Shown here in pieces: positions 1-12,041 of a stretch of 64,000 bases of DNA; within the stretch, counting starts at the first letter, position 1, and every line of letters begins with the position of its first letter. A program made the position numbers and the translations under genes. Source of the stretch: Cladopsammia gracilis (lineage: Eukaryota > Cnidaria > Anthozoa > Scleractinia > Dendrophylliidae); the NCBI GenBank assembly GCA_022457155.1, contig JAJGOT010000288.1, positions 553,001-617,000 of the forward strand, read 5' to 3'. Below the pieces are notes generated by a model. That model did not search any database. It was not told the DNA's origin and saw nothing but the letters and a program-made list of their open reading frames with translations.

Positions 1-214
1 TGGCGCGCTGCAGGTAAGAAAGGTCCGTTCCCCACCTGACAGGAAACTAAAAGAAAACGGTCTTTGAGAAAGTCTGCATGAAACACAACAAAGTACTTGA
101 CATTTTGGCAAATACTGGTACGTTACACAAACTACCCCCTACTGTAAACCCACTGACAAATATCAAAAACCATACACGACAACGGCAAAACCACAGCGAC
201 AAATCAGTGAAAAG

Positions 215-330
215 TGCCGGATCTTTCGTAGATCTGGATCAGTAAAAATCTTGTAATAGGTAAAAACGGCAAACTGATCCTTACGGCAAGGAGAAGAGAT
301 TAAGACGGAAGCGAAATAAAAAACAAACAG
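215..330 (-). repeat. Fragment related to the Penelope-like element at 50240-50622
   Basis: The block CAAACTGATCCTTACGGCA at 271-289 matches 50261-50279 and its inverted arm near 50500. The flanking GCCGGATCT and AGATC...GATCAGT pieces match the outer part of that element in reverse order. This is therefore an old, partial copy of the same family. Confidence 0.45.
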
Positions 331-480
331 TTGACAAATATCAATACTGCTGCACTACTTAATCATCTTCTTCAGTTGGCATTTAAAAAAAGGTAACTCT
401 TTATTGCAGTCTTGCTCATGTCCTACACCCGCGTATCCTGTGATCAGGCAACTTCGTCCTCACGTTCTTCTCCGGTTTTT

Positions 481-553
481 CAAGATGGCGGGTTTTGAAT
501 TTGAAAAACGGATAAGACCCTGTCGGTTTAATGAAAACGCGTTTAGAAAACCA
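481..553 (+). promoter_or_regulatory. YY1-like start context with possible first exon
   Basis: AAGATGGCGG at 483-492 matches the YY1-type motif that often overlaps animal start codons. From the ATG at 485 an open frame of 23 codons (begins MAGFEFEKR) runs to a GTAAAT donor at 554. No downstream exon can be joined to it with confidence, so it may be a chance arrangement or the first exon of an unrecognised gene. Confidence 0.2.
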
Positions 554-1860
554 GTAAATTTTTTTTGAAATTCAAAACCATCAGGATAAATAAAGGAAAT
601 CGTCAATACAGATCAAAAAGTAAGAAAAATATCGGGAGAAGTATAGCTTTGAAAGAACACCGTCAAGAAAGTCATTAAACGAATAGCGTAAGTTTGGTTA
701 TTAACTACAATCTAGCACAAGGAAACACAAGAACATCAGTTAAAATATTACTTCGCATAAAAAACCCCGTCTTCACTCCTTAAAGAACTGTAAAGAAATC
801 TTCAAAGAAACATCTATTGAATGATATCGTCTATTTCCTAACCTTCGTGACTTACTTCAGTACACGCTCTTTCACTTCAATTGTCATCTCCCCCAATGCT
901 TTTACTTTTGGCCAAAATATGGCATCGCTTTCCGAACCGGCTCGAAAATGGGAATACACCGTACAGTTTCAACCTACGAACGAAAATAGACAAAATTTAA
1001 CACCCTATGTGGAGCCGCAACTCAACCACTTTGATTTAAATGCATGATTAAATGTGAAAAATGCGGTAACAAGCAATATATTAAACAAAGAAAACGCACA
1101 CTTGGCAAACTATTTATTGAACACAGACAGGCCACTAACAACCGCTATGTCACGATGATTCATCTGCTGTAGATAGTAGTTTTAAATTTATCTTCAACAT
1201 GCCAGGGCAGTGCATTACAACATACATAGAACTTACTTCTGGAGTTACTACCAAAGATGACAATATGCCGTAAACTACGAAAGATGGATACCCTCTGCTA
1301 TGCAAGAGAAATCTGAGAGAAACCTATCTCACTCAGTCATAGAGCCGTGAAAAAATATATGTTTTACGTACACCTACTAATGAACACTGAATTACTTTAT
1401 AGTCTACAATTATTTATTAGAACACGGCATGGTTTGTATATTCTACATATAGTTTTGTGGCTTAGTGTAAATCTGATATTTCTTATAAACGTCATGTCAT
1501 TCCAAATTACCCACTCATATATCTGTGGCCTATATTCAAATTTTAAGAGCCGTTGTATTGAAAGAATATCGGATCGGAAACGAGAAGTACCAATATTTAA
1601 CGTAGGTGTGTTGAATAGCCTGTGTATTTTTAAAAGCAGTGTAACAACTTTGAAAAAAAAAACTGTTTGTTAGATCAATATAGCGGTTGCAATTGAATGT
1701 TGTTATTCCAAAACCAAAATTATTACTCAAGCCAATCACAACAGACGTAGATAATCAGATAAGCCGATCAGAACTCGGAGCAAAGCATAGCCGACGCCAA
1801 GTCCGGAAAAAAACTTGAGAGAGAGTCACGATTGGTTTTGGTTTTACTTCTGCGGAAAGC

Positions 1861-2140
1861 GCAGTTTTCAATTGAGTGTCAAAAGTAATTACACAATTGC
1901 TTTGGTTTCTCATTGCTACGCTTTGTGATTGGCTAAAAAATCGCGCGCCACTTTCTCGACCAATCAGACGTAAAACCAAAACCAATCGTGACTTGCTCGC
2001 ACGCGTTTTCCCGCGCTTGGCGCCGCCGACATGTATTTGCTTCGAGCTCTGATTGGTTCATTGGATTGTTTACGACTGCTGTGATTGGTCAGAGTAATAA
2101 CTTTGGTTTTGGTTTTACAACACTCAATTGAAAACTGCTC
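1861..2140 (-). mobile_element. CCAAT-rich MITE, full copy inside an older partial copy
   Basis: The terminal inverted repeats read GCAGTTTTCAATTGAGTGTC and its complement at 2121-2140. The inside has five or more CCAAT/ATTGG pentamers within CCAATCA-type contexts. The orientation is opposite to the copy at 5838. Bases 1715-1852 are a partial copy in the other orientation, and 2375-2440 and 3055-3150 are further fragments, so copies have inserted into one another here. Confidence 0.8.
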
Positions 2141-2214
2141 TAAAACTTTGAATTTGGTTTTTACAAAAGTATCAACTGAGTTGAAAATTGGCAACCGTAA
2201 AAACATTAAAAAGC

Positions 2215-2340
2215 TGACTTCTCGAGCGGGGTCATCGAAACGCTCTGACGAAGGGCTAGCGCTCGAAACGTCAGCTTAATTCTTAATCTTATGACGGTGG
2301 ACAATTTATCTTGTCAACCGTGAGTTTATAAAACCAAATT
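2215..2340 (+). repeat. Penelope-like / retrozyme-like fragment with hammerhead motif
   Basis: Related sequence recurs at 2500-2640: GCTGAC...GCTCTGACG...TAGCGCTC...GAAAC...GTCAGC, followed by ACGGTGG(A/C)CAATTTA. The second copy is degenerate. Minimal hammerhead ribozymes are known in the terminal repeats of Penelope-like retroelements, and that is the family I infer. No reverse transcriptase coding sequence is present. Confidence 0.45.
2245..2272 (+). ncRNA. Hammerhead-ribozyme-like core
   Basis: CTGACGA (2245-2251) fits the hammerhead CUGANGA box. A short stem-loop follows (GGGC, TAGC loop, GCTC), then GAAAC (2265-2269), then GTC, the usual cleavage triplet. Stem III would be very short, as in the dimer-acting hammerheads of Penelope-like elements. 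Activity cannot be judged by eye. Confidence 0.4.
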
Positions 2341-2499
2341 TTCAAGTTTCACTACCCACCGACCTAGCACTTACTTCTGATTGGTTGAGAAAATGGCGCG
2401 ATTTGTTTAGCCAATCACAAAGCGTAGCTATAAACCACATTTTTAGCTAAAACCCAAGCAAAGCGTACTTCCGACCCAGGCTTCCGACCGTAAAAAGAT

Positions 2500-2640
2500 T
2501 TAAAAGCAGACGTTTCGAAGGCTAGGTTTCGTCAAAGCGATCCGCTCTGACGTAGGGGTAGCGCTCTGGAAACTGTCAGCTTTTGAATTCTTTTACGGTG
2601 GCCAATTTACCTTATCAACTCAGAAAATAAAACAAAATTT
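2500..2640 (+). repeat. Degenerate second copy of the hammerhead-bearing fragment
   Basis: This shares CTCTGACG, GGGGTAGCGCTC and GTCAGC with 2240-2278, but the core reads CTGACGT instead of CTGACGA and has an extra base before GAAAC. The hammerhead core is therefore probably inactive. Confidence 0.4.
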
Positions 2641-2663
2641 TCATGTTTCACTCCCCGCACCGA

Positions 2664-3013
2664 GGTTAAGCCTAAAGAATACCGTTCGGAAGGACGTCGG
2701 ACACCTTATTGAAACTTATATAACAGAGTAACTGGAAAGCTTTCAGTTGATGTTATGGGTAGCAGTTTATATAGTTAAATTTAGGCCTGAACAACCCGAG
2801 AAGCTAGGTGGTACAGTGGTACAGTGGTACGGAAGGCTATCTAAGCCTAAGCCTAGCTGAGATCACAGGTTCAATCCTGAGTGGGGGATTTTAGATTTTC
2901 TTTTTTACACTTAAAAATTTATTGAAAATAAAATTCTAAGTGTCGACATTACGTTATATCAGTCTTAATAAGGTGTCCGACGTCCCTCTAAACGGTATTC
3001 TTTAGGCACAACC
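2664..3013. mobile_element. TIR transposon carrying a tRNA-like Pol III region (copy 1)
   Basis: The ends are GGTTAAGCCTAAAG and CTTTAGGCACAACC. The inverted repeats extend about 45 bp with few mismatches and include GGACGTCGGACACCTTATT. A 9-bp direct repeat CCGCACCGA flanks the element (2655-2663 and 3014-3022). The interior (about 2808-2888) contains a repeated GGTACAGT unit and a perfect B-box-like GGTTCAATCC, as in tRNA-derived SINEs. Target duplications of 8-9 bp and GG termini fit Merlin or hAT superfamilies. A second copy is at 33209-33566. Confidence 0.85.
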
Positions 3014-3022
3014 CCGCACCGA

Positions 3023-3905
3023 CGCAGCACCACAGTTTTTTTTTTGAAACTCACCCCTTTCTTCTGATTGGTTAAGAAAGTGGCGCTATTTGTTTAACCA
3101 ATCACATAACGTAGCAACACAAAACCAATGCAAAGCAAACCGACTCTCGATAATTGAAAAGTGCTTCAAAATGAAAGGACGAGATCAATAAGAGAGACAC
3201 TGCTTGAACTCGTGGATTTCTTGACATCTTTTAGCTCAATGTCGATTATATCAAGGATTTTCTTGAAAATGTTCGTCTTAAGGCAGGACTTCACCTGAAT
3301 GCGATGTTTCCGCCACTTAACATGGCTTTAATGGAAATATCTCGTTCATCTTTCAAGCAATCCAAAAACCCTTCACTGATATCATGAATCTATGTTGTGG
3401 GATGTTTTGTAAATTGTTGGTGTTCCAAAACTCAGTGCTTTCTCCTATCCCTTCTTAAAACCTCTTAAAATTTCATTAAAATTCAGGTAGACCCCCGCCT
3501 TAAGTTCTCTAGTGATTTAGTTGAGATCCCACGCGAGTGGAACACCATATACTTATTACAGAACTCTTAAGAGTTCCAATAAGAACGAAACAGCTGTCCA
3601 CGGTTGCGATCCTAGAGGGTCGTGAAGGGGTAAAATGAGAACTGGGATTAGCCTTATTTTGGACTAGGAAAATGGGATTTACACACTGGGACTGGGATTT
3701 AGCCACTGGGAATGGGATGAACAATTATAAAATGGGAATGGGATTTCTTTTCTTCAGCGGTCTTTGCTCCAATATTTTGAAATATAAAAATAAAATTTCG
3801 TAGCAATAGACCTTGCACTCCTCAGTAGAGACAGTAGAAACCGTGAAATCAATATTTTTCGCCTTCGCGACCGCGGTCTAGCTACCAGGCTTACACGGTT
3901 GCATA
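3023..3905. other. Intergenic stretch with repeat fragments
   Basis: This holds a CCAAT-MITE fragment (3055-3150) and a partial copy (3613-3745) of the small GGGTCGTGAAGGGGTA element listed next. I see nothing else supportable. Confidence 0.5.
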
Positions 3906-3908
3906 GTT

Positions 3909-3998
3909 AGAGGGTCGTGAAGGGGTAAAATGGGAACTGGGATTTGGGCCAAATTTAGGCTGGGAACTGGGATTTGGTACCCCCCTTCACGACCCTCA
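3909..3998. mobile_element. Short hairpin MITE
   Basis: GAGGGTCGTGAAGGGGTA at the left is inverted as TACCCCCCTTCACGACCCTC at the right, around an internal repeat of GGGAACTGGGATTTGG. A related fragment starts at 3613. Confidence 0.65.
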
Positions 3999-4377
3999 TC
4001 CTACTTTATCGGTTTCTGTCATGATGGGGTCTCGCAAGGTCTATTTTTTCACGTAATCAGATCAGCCCTTCAGTTTATTGTATGTTTGTTCATTTTTTGG
4101 CTGGTTAGGTCTCTCGCAGATTCTACGAATAGCAGCATTATCGTCATTATCGTTTGCGGTCCTTTGCAGATTTTACTTTTATCGCGTTCGAAGAACGCAA
4201 TTCTAATTTGGTTCGTGTTGGTTGTCCTGTGGTTTGCATGCAGTAAAATTTGAGATTTTTTGGTAGACGGTCTTCCAAATGGCCGCCTCTATTGGTTTTT
4301 TCAGGGGCTCATTTCCGCCGGAAGTTCCTTCGAACGCGTCTCCCTGATCTCCGATTACTGCTAGTTTAATTTTTGTG

Positions 4378-4683
4378 GAGACACGGTGGTCTAGTGGTTA
4401 GCGCGTCGGACTTTCAACCTGAAGGTCGGTGGTTCGAAGCCTGGTCTCTGTCGTCGTGTTGTTTCCTTAGACAAGAAACTTTACTCCACACTGTCCCTCT
4501 CCACCCAGGTGTATAAATGGGTACCGGCGACAAAATGCTGGGGGTAACCCTGCGATGGACTAGCATCCCATCCAGGGGTGAGTAGCAATACTCCTAGTCG
4601 CTTCATGCTACAGAAACCGGGTTAAGCTCCGGCCGTGTGGACCATCTGGCTCGTGTGCGACTTTACTTTACTTTACTTTACTA
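4378..4683 (+). repeat. tRNA-derived SINE with (CTTTA)n tail
   Basis: The 5' part is tRNA-like: an A-box-like GGTCTAGTGGTTAGCG near 4387 and a B-box GGTTCGAAGCC near 4432. The body then reads GATGGACTAGCATCCCATCC and GCTTCATGCTACAGAAAC, and the copy ends in CTTTA repeats. A second copy lies at 61742-61985 and a 3' fragment in reverse at 36236-36325. The extra body and tail rule out a genuine tRNA gene. Confidence 0.8.
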
Positions 4684-4699
4684 ATTTTTATACAGGGAG

Positions 4700-5837
4700 A
4701 CGGAAATATCAAATGATTACTTGAAGCAAGTAAGTAAGTAACGATTTTTCCAAGACACCGAGAGAACAGAGAACTTGGTAGACAGACACTTTATTTATAC
4801 ACTGTGGATATAAATCATCATTTCTGTTGGGGTCATGGGGAGGAAAGGAAAGGCGAAACGTCACGCGATGCCAGAGATAACTGAATCCAAAGGAGGATAT
4901 TACCGTCTTCCCAGCGTGCTTTGGGTGAAATTCGGGTGAATGACTTCCGGTGGACCGAAGAACGCACTATTTGAGTCAAAGTTTTACATGGATTTCCTCG
5001 ATTTAATGTGAAGGCATGGAAGTAAAACAATAAGTACCTTATTCGTCTATTAATTAAGTGCCTGGAAATGTTTTTCTTAAAGTGAAGAGGACCTTTACTG
5101 AATTCCTAGGAACAGGCTATTATATATATAAGATGAAGGAGGGGGTGAGGGCATGGGTTCGAATCCCGTTCAAGCCTGAATTTTTTTCAGGTTGCTTTTT
5201 CAACTGCTTAAGTTGAGAGCACACTGCGAGGATCACAAAATTTCACTCATGTTTATTCGCAGTTCAAATATATGGTTTTCATATATTCACATTCAGATGT
5301 TGCTCTGCTGACCAAACGAAACGAGGGCTCTGGGGACGAGAATGCGCCAACTGGGCGCCGACTGCTGTTTAACGAATATTGAACGGTGTAAGTAGGCCTT
5401 TCATTTCAACATGTCGAACGTTATATTATTTGAACGAAAATAGAGACAGGCTCTATTCCATAGAAGAAAACAGTTGCAACTTGTTGAACGACGTCAATCG
5501 CCAATTTTAAAATGTGTTTGCTACTCATTCAACACTACGAGTGGGAACATCGTTGAACGATGTCAGTCGAATCATGTATCATTCACTTTAGATTCAAGCT
5601 CTTGGTTTCCGAGACGCGTTCTACAAGGATCAATTACTACATGCTGTTCAGTCTCATGTATAAAAGGAACAAAAACAATGGAACACCTGTTCTTGTTAGA
5701 AGACCATGCTTATTTTTTATGTTGCACTAGATAAACCCCATTCAACCCCCCTCCCCCATACACCCCCTCCTCCTCCCGGGCTTACAACGTTAAACAAATA
5801 GACTCCACTGATTTTGCTGTACATCTGTTCAGTTATA
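4700..5837. other. Intergenic, no gene recognised
   Basis: Apart from a SINE scrap (5148-5200), no domain or exon chain is visible. A small open frame at 5474-5734 encodes nothing I recognise. Confidence 0.45.
5148..5200 (+). repeat. SINE scrap with B-box and hairpin
   Basis: GGGTTCGAATCCC near 5155 is a Pol III B-box type motif, followed by CCTGAATTTTTTTCAGG, a perfect 5-bp-stem hairpin. No A-box partner is clear, so this is only a fragment. Confidence 0.35.
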
Positions 5838-6119
5838 GAGTAGTTTTCAATTGAGTGTCGTAAAACCAAAAGCAAAGTAATTAGTCTGACCAATCACAGC
5901 AGTCGTAAACAATCCAATGAACCAATCAGAGCTCGAAGCAATTACATGTCGGCGGCGTCAAGCGCGGGAAAACGCGTGCGAGCAAGTCACGATTGGTTTT
6001 GGTTTTACTTCTGATTGGTCGAGAAAGTGGCGCGAGATTTTTTAGCCAATCAGAAAGCGTAGCAATGCAAAACCAAAGCAGTTGTGTAATTACTTTCGAC
6101 ACTCAATTGTAAACTGCTC
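5838..6119 (+). mobile_element. CCAAT-rich MITE, full copy
   Basis: The terminal repeats are GAGTAGTTTTCAATTGAGTG and its near-complement ending at 6119, with TA on both outer sides. The interior carries CCAATCACAGC, CCAATCAGAGCTCG, GATTGGTTTTGGTTTTAC and AGCCAATCAGAAAGCG, so many CCAAT boxes on both strands. Other copies: 1861-2140, 26148-26541, 35159-35429, 40893-41171, 45414-45522, and two pieces at 59440-59880. Confidence 0.85.
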
Positions 6120-6482
6120 TATCATAGATAACTTCAAAATGTGTAAGAAAAAAAGTCACTGATGTTCCGTACCACGCGCTTCCACCGTGTTATAACTGAA
6201 CAGGCACACGGCAAAAATGATTCGCTAAGAAAACAATAGATTTGTCCCGCTGGGATAGGGATTAGGGATAGGGGAATTGTTCAAGTGATATATCAATTGT
6301 ATCGTTCGCCAATCACAGACATCGTTTGGACAGCTACGACCAAAACTGTCAGTAATGTTTGACGAAAACAGAGAAAACAAATTCTCCATGACGTCAGCTG
6401 TGCGTCTCTACTCTAATAGATCATAGGTAATGACCAATCATAATGCGCGTACAATTCAGTATGTTGTATTTGTCAAAAATCC

Positions 6483-6518
6483 AAGATGGCGGCAACTAAT
6501 AAAGGAAACCATTTACAT
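6483..6518 (+). promoter_or_regulatory. YY1-like site and candidate alternative first exon of the Rho GEF
   Basis: AAGATGGCGGC at 6483-6493 is a YY1-type motif. The ATG at 6486 opens 11 codons (MAATNKGNHLH) that end exactly at a GTAAGT donor (6519). The exon ends in phase 0, as exon 18356-18418 requires. Human NET1 and ARHGEF3 use alternative first exons, so this is one of two candidates; RNA evidence would decide. Confidence 0.3.
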
Positions 6519-6791
6519 GTAAGTGCACTCTGATTGGTCAAAACCGCTAAATCCGTCCATCTGATTGGCCCAGATCGGTTTTGAGCGACATTCGGTTTGG
6601 ATTCGAATGAAGCGCGCGAGGTCACTCAACAGCGATGAACAAAGAGAAATGCACGTTTTTGGGAGCTTCTTTTGATATTCAAATTTTGTTCTAGCGTCAC
6701 TTGGGTATGTCGAGGTAAGCCGTGTAAATTGCAGCTGAATGACGTATTTTTCCATGCAGTTGTTTATCTTTGTACTTGCTTTCTTTGTTCG

Positions 6792-6857
6792 ATGGAACTC
6801 AGATCAGGCCAGATCGGTAAACAAAGAAGAATCAACGACGACAAGGCATGTTTGAAG
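6792..6857 (+). CDS. Candidate first coding exon of the NET1/ARHGEF3-like gene
   Basis: The ATG at 6792 opens 22 codons (MELRSGQIGK...DKACLK), ending in phase 0 before a GTATGG donor. Phase 0 is what the first recognised downstream exon needs. The peptide is basic, as is the N-terminus of NET1-type proteins, but there is no alignable similarity. A possible acceptor TTCCATGCAG lies upstream (ending about 6760), so the exon may be preceded by a non-coding one. Joining it would give a protein of about 498 residues. Confidence 0.35.
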
Positions 6858-9585
6858 GTATGGAAACCTTTATTTCTCTTAATTTGTCAGGATATTATGC
6901 GCGATTTGACGAGTTTTGAATTTCTGTATAATTAAACTGCTGTGTTTTTGCACAATAATACTCGAGCTAAAAAAAAGTTCGACCCGGAATTCGACATTCG
7001 ATCACTCGTCGAGACGCAATTTCGTTTTCGTAACAGACTTTTGTCAAGCTGAGCGCTGTCTCTTGTGTACAGCACTTCATCGTCTTGTTATAGTCATCCA
7101 TCTTTGTGATAGTAGTTGAGACAGAACAATCTTTTAAACGACAATTAGGTTTGTTGTAAACATTGTTTCATCCGTGACACATATAATTCAAAGCAATTTA
7201 GCGACAGATATTGGCTCTTTGGCCAAAGCCAAAAATTATTCATTGTGTAAAGTAAGCTGATTCGTCTTGTTGAATTGACAATATGAAGGAAGTCATGAAC
7301 TTCGTTAGAGAACGGCATAGGTTTTCAAAGACGTGAAACGAGTGATTATTGCACCAGTTGAGGGGATTAGAAAGCATCCAAGCCTTTTTCAGCGCTCAAT
7401 GAATATAAGACAGCGAGAACGATACCTACTCTCGAGGTGAGTTTTAATATTATCTTGGTCGATTTATTCTGTCACATAGCAGATTAACAATTGTAGATGT
7501 CAACTCACAAATTAAGCTTAACTCTACCAGCATATGTTGTCGACATTTTCCTGAATAGAGAACAGCTTTTCAATGCTTTTAAGGCGGAGAAATGGGTGTA
7601 AAAAAGTCATGAAATAATCTGCATTTTTTCAGTTCTTTTGCTTTGTCGCCTCTGGGCATCGTTTCATTTTGATATTGTGATTAAAAATTCATAGGAAATA
7701 GAAACCACAATAAAGTGGCACAACTCATTGTGAATATGTGATTTGAACTCACGTAGAAAAATAGCAGATGTCCACAGCTGGTATTTCACAAATCTTCGAT
7801 CAGTGACCTTTTCGCGAAACAGGAATTTTCGCTATGTTGTTTTGAGATGGTAGGATTTTTCCGCCTAAAGAGTACTGCTTCATTTCTGAACATTTCTTTC
7901 CCGAGACAAACGTCAACTGTTTTTAGACATCCTAAATTATTTATACTTGTTTGACTGAGGAAATCGCATTGTTTTGGTGGTATATTTTGGTAAGTACAGG
8001 ACATTTCCTCCAAAATACCGGCAGTTGTGAGGTAGCAAGTAACCGCTGTATGTAGAATTTTTTTTCAGTGCCATTACGTGACTGAATGGATCAATCTCTT
8101 TCTTTTGTGAAGCGTGATAATTTAAGCAACAGCTGTAGCTGTGGTAATTAATTGCCTCGATGATTTGAACAAAACTGTTTGTATAAATTTTCCCTCTTTT
8201 AATGTCACTTTTGTTTTTATTCAACACCTTATCCTAACCAGGCAACACCTTTTCCAGTTAATTCAAAGAAGGATTTTGTTTCCTCTGTTGTTGTCTTAGT
8301 TACGAAAATAAGAAACTATTTTGTATTTCTGACGCAGAAGGAATAATTTATAGATAAAAGATTTAATTGTTGGGTGTTCAGATGTGTACGTAGGTGGAAT
8401 TGTAAACAATTGTTGTATCCAGTATTTTCATGCAAGTTACCCGGTTAACTCCCAAGAGTGTCAAATATCAAAATAAAAGAAAAATCCCAAATTTCATGCT
8501 GTAAAATATTAAAAAGCAAATGGTACCATGCGAAAGTACTGGTAAAGAGGTTTCATTTGAATGGTCACACTATAGGATTTTGTCCACCGACTCAAAAGTT
8601 ACTACTACATACATGTATAATGTGTCTCCATAATTGAATGGGCCTTAATCACGTCCCGTCATTTTGTATAAAAACAAAAGATTTACCCCCAAGCCTCGCA
8701 GTGAAAAAGTTGGGAACGTGAGAACGAGGTTAAGCAGGGGAAAACAAAGCATTTTATTCTCCTAGCAGGGAATCAACATGGCCACTGCGTGATAAAGGCC
8801 CATATGGGAGTGAACGAGAAAAGACAATCTTGAATTTGAAGATTTAAGCTATCCAAGTCACTTAAAAACGCAGGCAGGGTATCTATGCAACGAAAATGAA
8901 CAACATTTAATGTAAACATTGAAACTCAAAATATCTTGAAATATAACCAAACACAGAACTTTGTTGGTATAGAATCCTTCCAGAATGTTGTTCTAGAGTT
9001 TTAACAGATATTGTTCGGATATTGCCACTTGTCAATTTTTAGCATTTGAAGGGTTCCGGGACGGAACATCATACGTGACATTTTGGTAGGTTTTGATAAA
9101 ACTTTGGTTTTAGTCTTTAAAAAAAGATGCTTGTGTTGAAGTAATTACTTATTCTTGTTAAAGTATTAAAACAGTTCCAACAAGCCCTAAAATACTGAGC
9201 CTACAGAGTAAGGCTGTTGCCAAAGATCAATTTCAAGAAGCCCTTCAAGCCCAAAGTTTATAAGAAGTTAGGAACCCAAGCTGTGAAAATTGTTAGATAC
9301 CCTAGCCAAAAATTAGGTGCCCGGATCAATTCCTTTGATGCTCCAGGCTTAACAGTAAATTGTTGAGAATTCATTGAACAGGATAGGTTTTTGGGGGAAG
9401 GGTTGGCGGAGGATAGCAACTTTCACTTAAATTTACACGATACACTCATTATTTCGATAGGAGAGAGTTTTTTTGTTGAGTCCTTGAACAAAATTTAATT
9501 AACAGCTGATGTTCTTACCCGCAGAACCTTTCATTTGTTGCAATCTGCTATTTTTATAATTTCCTCAGAAAGGACTTCAAATATA

Positions 9586-9770
9586 ATAGGACTATTTCCA
9601 TACATGTATATTAAAATAATTTTTCATTGGATCCGAGGTTTAGGGGAATAAAACAAAAGAAATCACATTGAGGTTCCAGAGTGAATAAATAATTTATTTT
9701 GTTTTATTTCCCAAAGCCTCGGAGTCAAGTTTGAAGTTTAATAATTACTGTATATTGAAAATGGTCTATT
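9586..9770. mobile_element. MITE, copy A of a two-copy family
   Basis: The ends are loosely inverted (TAGGACTATTTCCATAC / AAAATGGTCTATT). The centre is a palindrome, GGGGAATAAAACAAAAG ... TTTTGTTTTATTTCCC, around GAGGTTC. The copy at 12673-12840 shares the centre almost unchanged. Confidence 0.6.
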
Positions 9771-11726
9771 TTTGTTATTTTTTAATGTTGTAAAACAACA
9801 CATGTATATCTTCTTTGTGCCAAGTTAGTGGCACAAGGAAGTTGAAAATGTTTTTTTTTTCCATTTTCAGTGTATTTGTAGGTTTTTTTCTCACACAAGT
9901 TTTCCGATGACAATTAATATTAACATGTTAGAAAACTTTCATAAGAGCACGTGGTAAACGATAAATATGTGATTGAGTATTAATGTTTTGAGCTTATAAG
10001 GATCAAAAACATAAACCCTACATGATTTGAAACTTATTACCAGCTACAATATTCTGATATTGGTGATAAAGATGTTATCAAGATTTTTTTGATATAGACA
10101 CTTATGTCACAACCTCCCACAGAGAAAATAAACTCCACAAGAATGTTTTCATTTTTCATCCAATTAAAAGATGAATTTGTCAGGTAAAAAAATGTAAATC
10201 ATAAACTTGCTTACAGTGTATATGCTATTTATTGATTTTCAGTTTTTTTCTTCTTCCCAGAAAGCTTGAATTGCTTTTGTAATGTGTGTAGAATCATATT
10301 TTTCATTTTTCTTGAAAAGACCAACTGGGTTTTATCATTCGTGATTTCAACTTTTCACCCCACAAGATATTTGTTTCCAGTCAGGTGTATATAAATATTA
10401 TGTTGTGTTTTAAATTAATGCACTAGTTACACATTTGAAATTATTAATTAGTTGTTAGCTGTGATTGTAAATCTCATTGTTCCAAGAATGATGTGTCCAT
10501 GCAACACTGTCATGCTCAGCCAGGGCTTTGTTCTAAGAAAAACATACAGGATACCCAACATTTAAGCTTGGGCAATCATTTTAAGTTTTCTTTTGTTACT
10601 CAAAGATAGATTTAAGTTAATGGTGTGGGACTGTGACAAACTGCTAGGGTACAAGAATGGATCACACTTGTTTTTTTTTTGTAAGTTTAATGCTCTGTTA
10701 TGCATAAAATACTTTGTTTGGTTCGTGTAAACAGTAACCTTTTAACGACCTTTAACACTGAAACTTCCTGAAAGTGACAGTTGAATTTTAAGTTAAATTA
10801 CATTGTCATTGTTATCAGAGGATGCTGCTACACAAGGTGTTATTTTTCACAACAGCATGCATATTTTAGCAGTGGTTTGCTAATTTGTCTGCAGAGAAAA
10901 TGGACTTAGTAACCTGATCCCTATTCTGGAGGTAGTTTTGTAGGGAAACGAAACAGTGGTAGTTAGTTACTGTGGGTGGCATTTTGCATTGCAAAATAAT
11001 TTATGTAGAGCAACATCTTCAAGCTTGACGAGGTAAGTTTAACATGCTTTGTTGAAAAAGCCTTTGAAAGATGGCGCAATAATCTTGTATAACTTGATTG
11101 CTCTTACATTTTAATTTGGAATGAATCAATGGTTTAACTTCTTATTATTAGAAGTAACCTTAGGCTATCATTCCAAATTAAAATGTTGTTAAAAAGTACT
11201 AAGTTACATTTTAGCACCGTAAGATCATTAGATGTGCTTTTTCAACACCAGTAATAGTTAATTTGAAATTGATGTTGATCAACTTGAAAACAGTAGGCTC
11301 ATCAAAACATTTTTAAGTTACAGTCTACCAAATTCAATTGTGAAGATCTGTTTCACCGCATTTTTTTGAGGTCATGTCACCTTTGTTAAATAATATTGCA
11401 GTTTTTAAAACTAGCAGTAATCAAAGATTAATAAGTGCGTTCGAAGTTCAATGAATTTAGCTAAAATCATAGGAAGAAGATAGGAGCAAATTAGTTGAGA
11501 CATTAATTGAGAAACACGAAGTATCTAAACAGCAACATGAACAACAGTAATTTTAATAGTGAAACCAAAAAATGTAACAAAACATGTCTATCTACTTAGT
11601 TACAATGTAGTTCAGATACTGATTATGCTAGACTAATTTTGTAACGGTAACATAAATAATAGTATAAACTCGAATACTGTAGTTGCAAGGGAAAATGTAA
11701 CAAAACATGTAAATTTGGCGCAATGG

Positions 11727-12041
11727 CCACCAAGTACAAAGACTCAGTTTGTTTGGTTTGTATTTGTGACCGCTATGGGTCAAAGCACAATGACTTGGTT
11801 GATTTGTAATCGGTTGATTTGCTTTGTTGTTCGACAAACTCGAGGACATTAATTCGAAGCAGGACAGCAGCGAAGGTCTTCGGTTTGCCACCAAGTACAA
11901 TGACTCGGTTTGTATGGTTTGTATTTGTGACCGCTATGGGTCAGAGTAATCGGTTGATTTACTTTGTTAGTCTTTGTTGTTCGGCAAACTCGAGGACATT
12001 AATTCAAAGCAGGACAGCAGGGAAGATCTTCGGTTTGTTGT
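11727..12041. repeat. Tandem duplication, about 161 bp, two copies
   Basis: CCACCAAGTACAA...GTGACCGCTATGGGTCA...CAAACTCGAGGACATTAATTC...AGCAGGACAGCAG occurs at 11727-11887 and again at 11888-12041. Small differences and a deletion in the second copy make it slightly shorter. Confidence 0.8.

Larger units (their letters stand above)
1..1700. other. 5' edge of window, no gene identified
   Basis: I see no convincing exon chain here. A GT-AG-type donor follows base 13, so the first bases could be the end of an exon that starts outside the window, but this is too short to judge. The stretch holds a Penelope-like fragment (215-330) and a promoter-like ATG context near 481, described separately. 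Short open frames at 817-1047 and 1347-1673 show no recognisable domain and are probably chance. Confidence 0.5.

Noticed and set aside
4378..4460. Possible tRNA gene
   Set aside because: A- and B-box-like motifs are present but the acceptor stem does not pair and a SINE body follows; the same holds near 38620, 50150 and 61750.
7399..7436. Possible first exon (MNIRQRERYLLS) with GTGAGT donor
   Set aside because: Ends in phase 2, which cannot join to the phase 0 start of exon 18356-18418 and no other partner was found.
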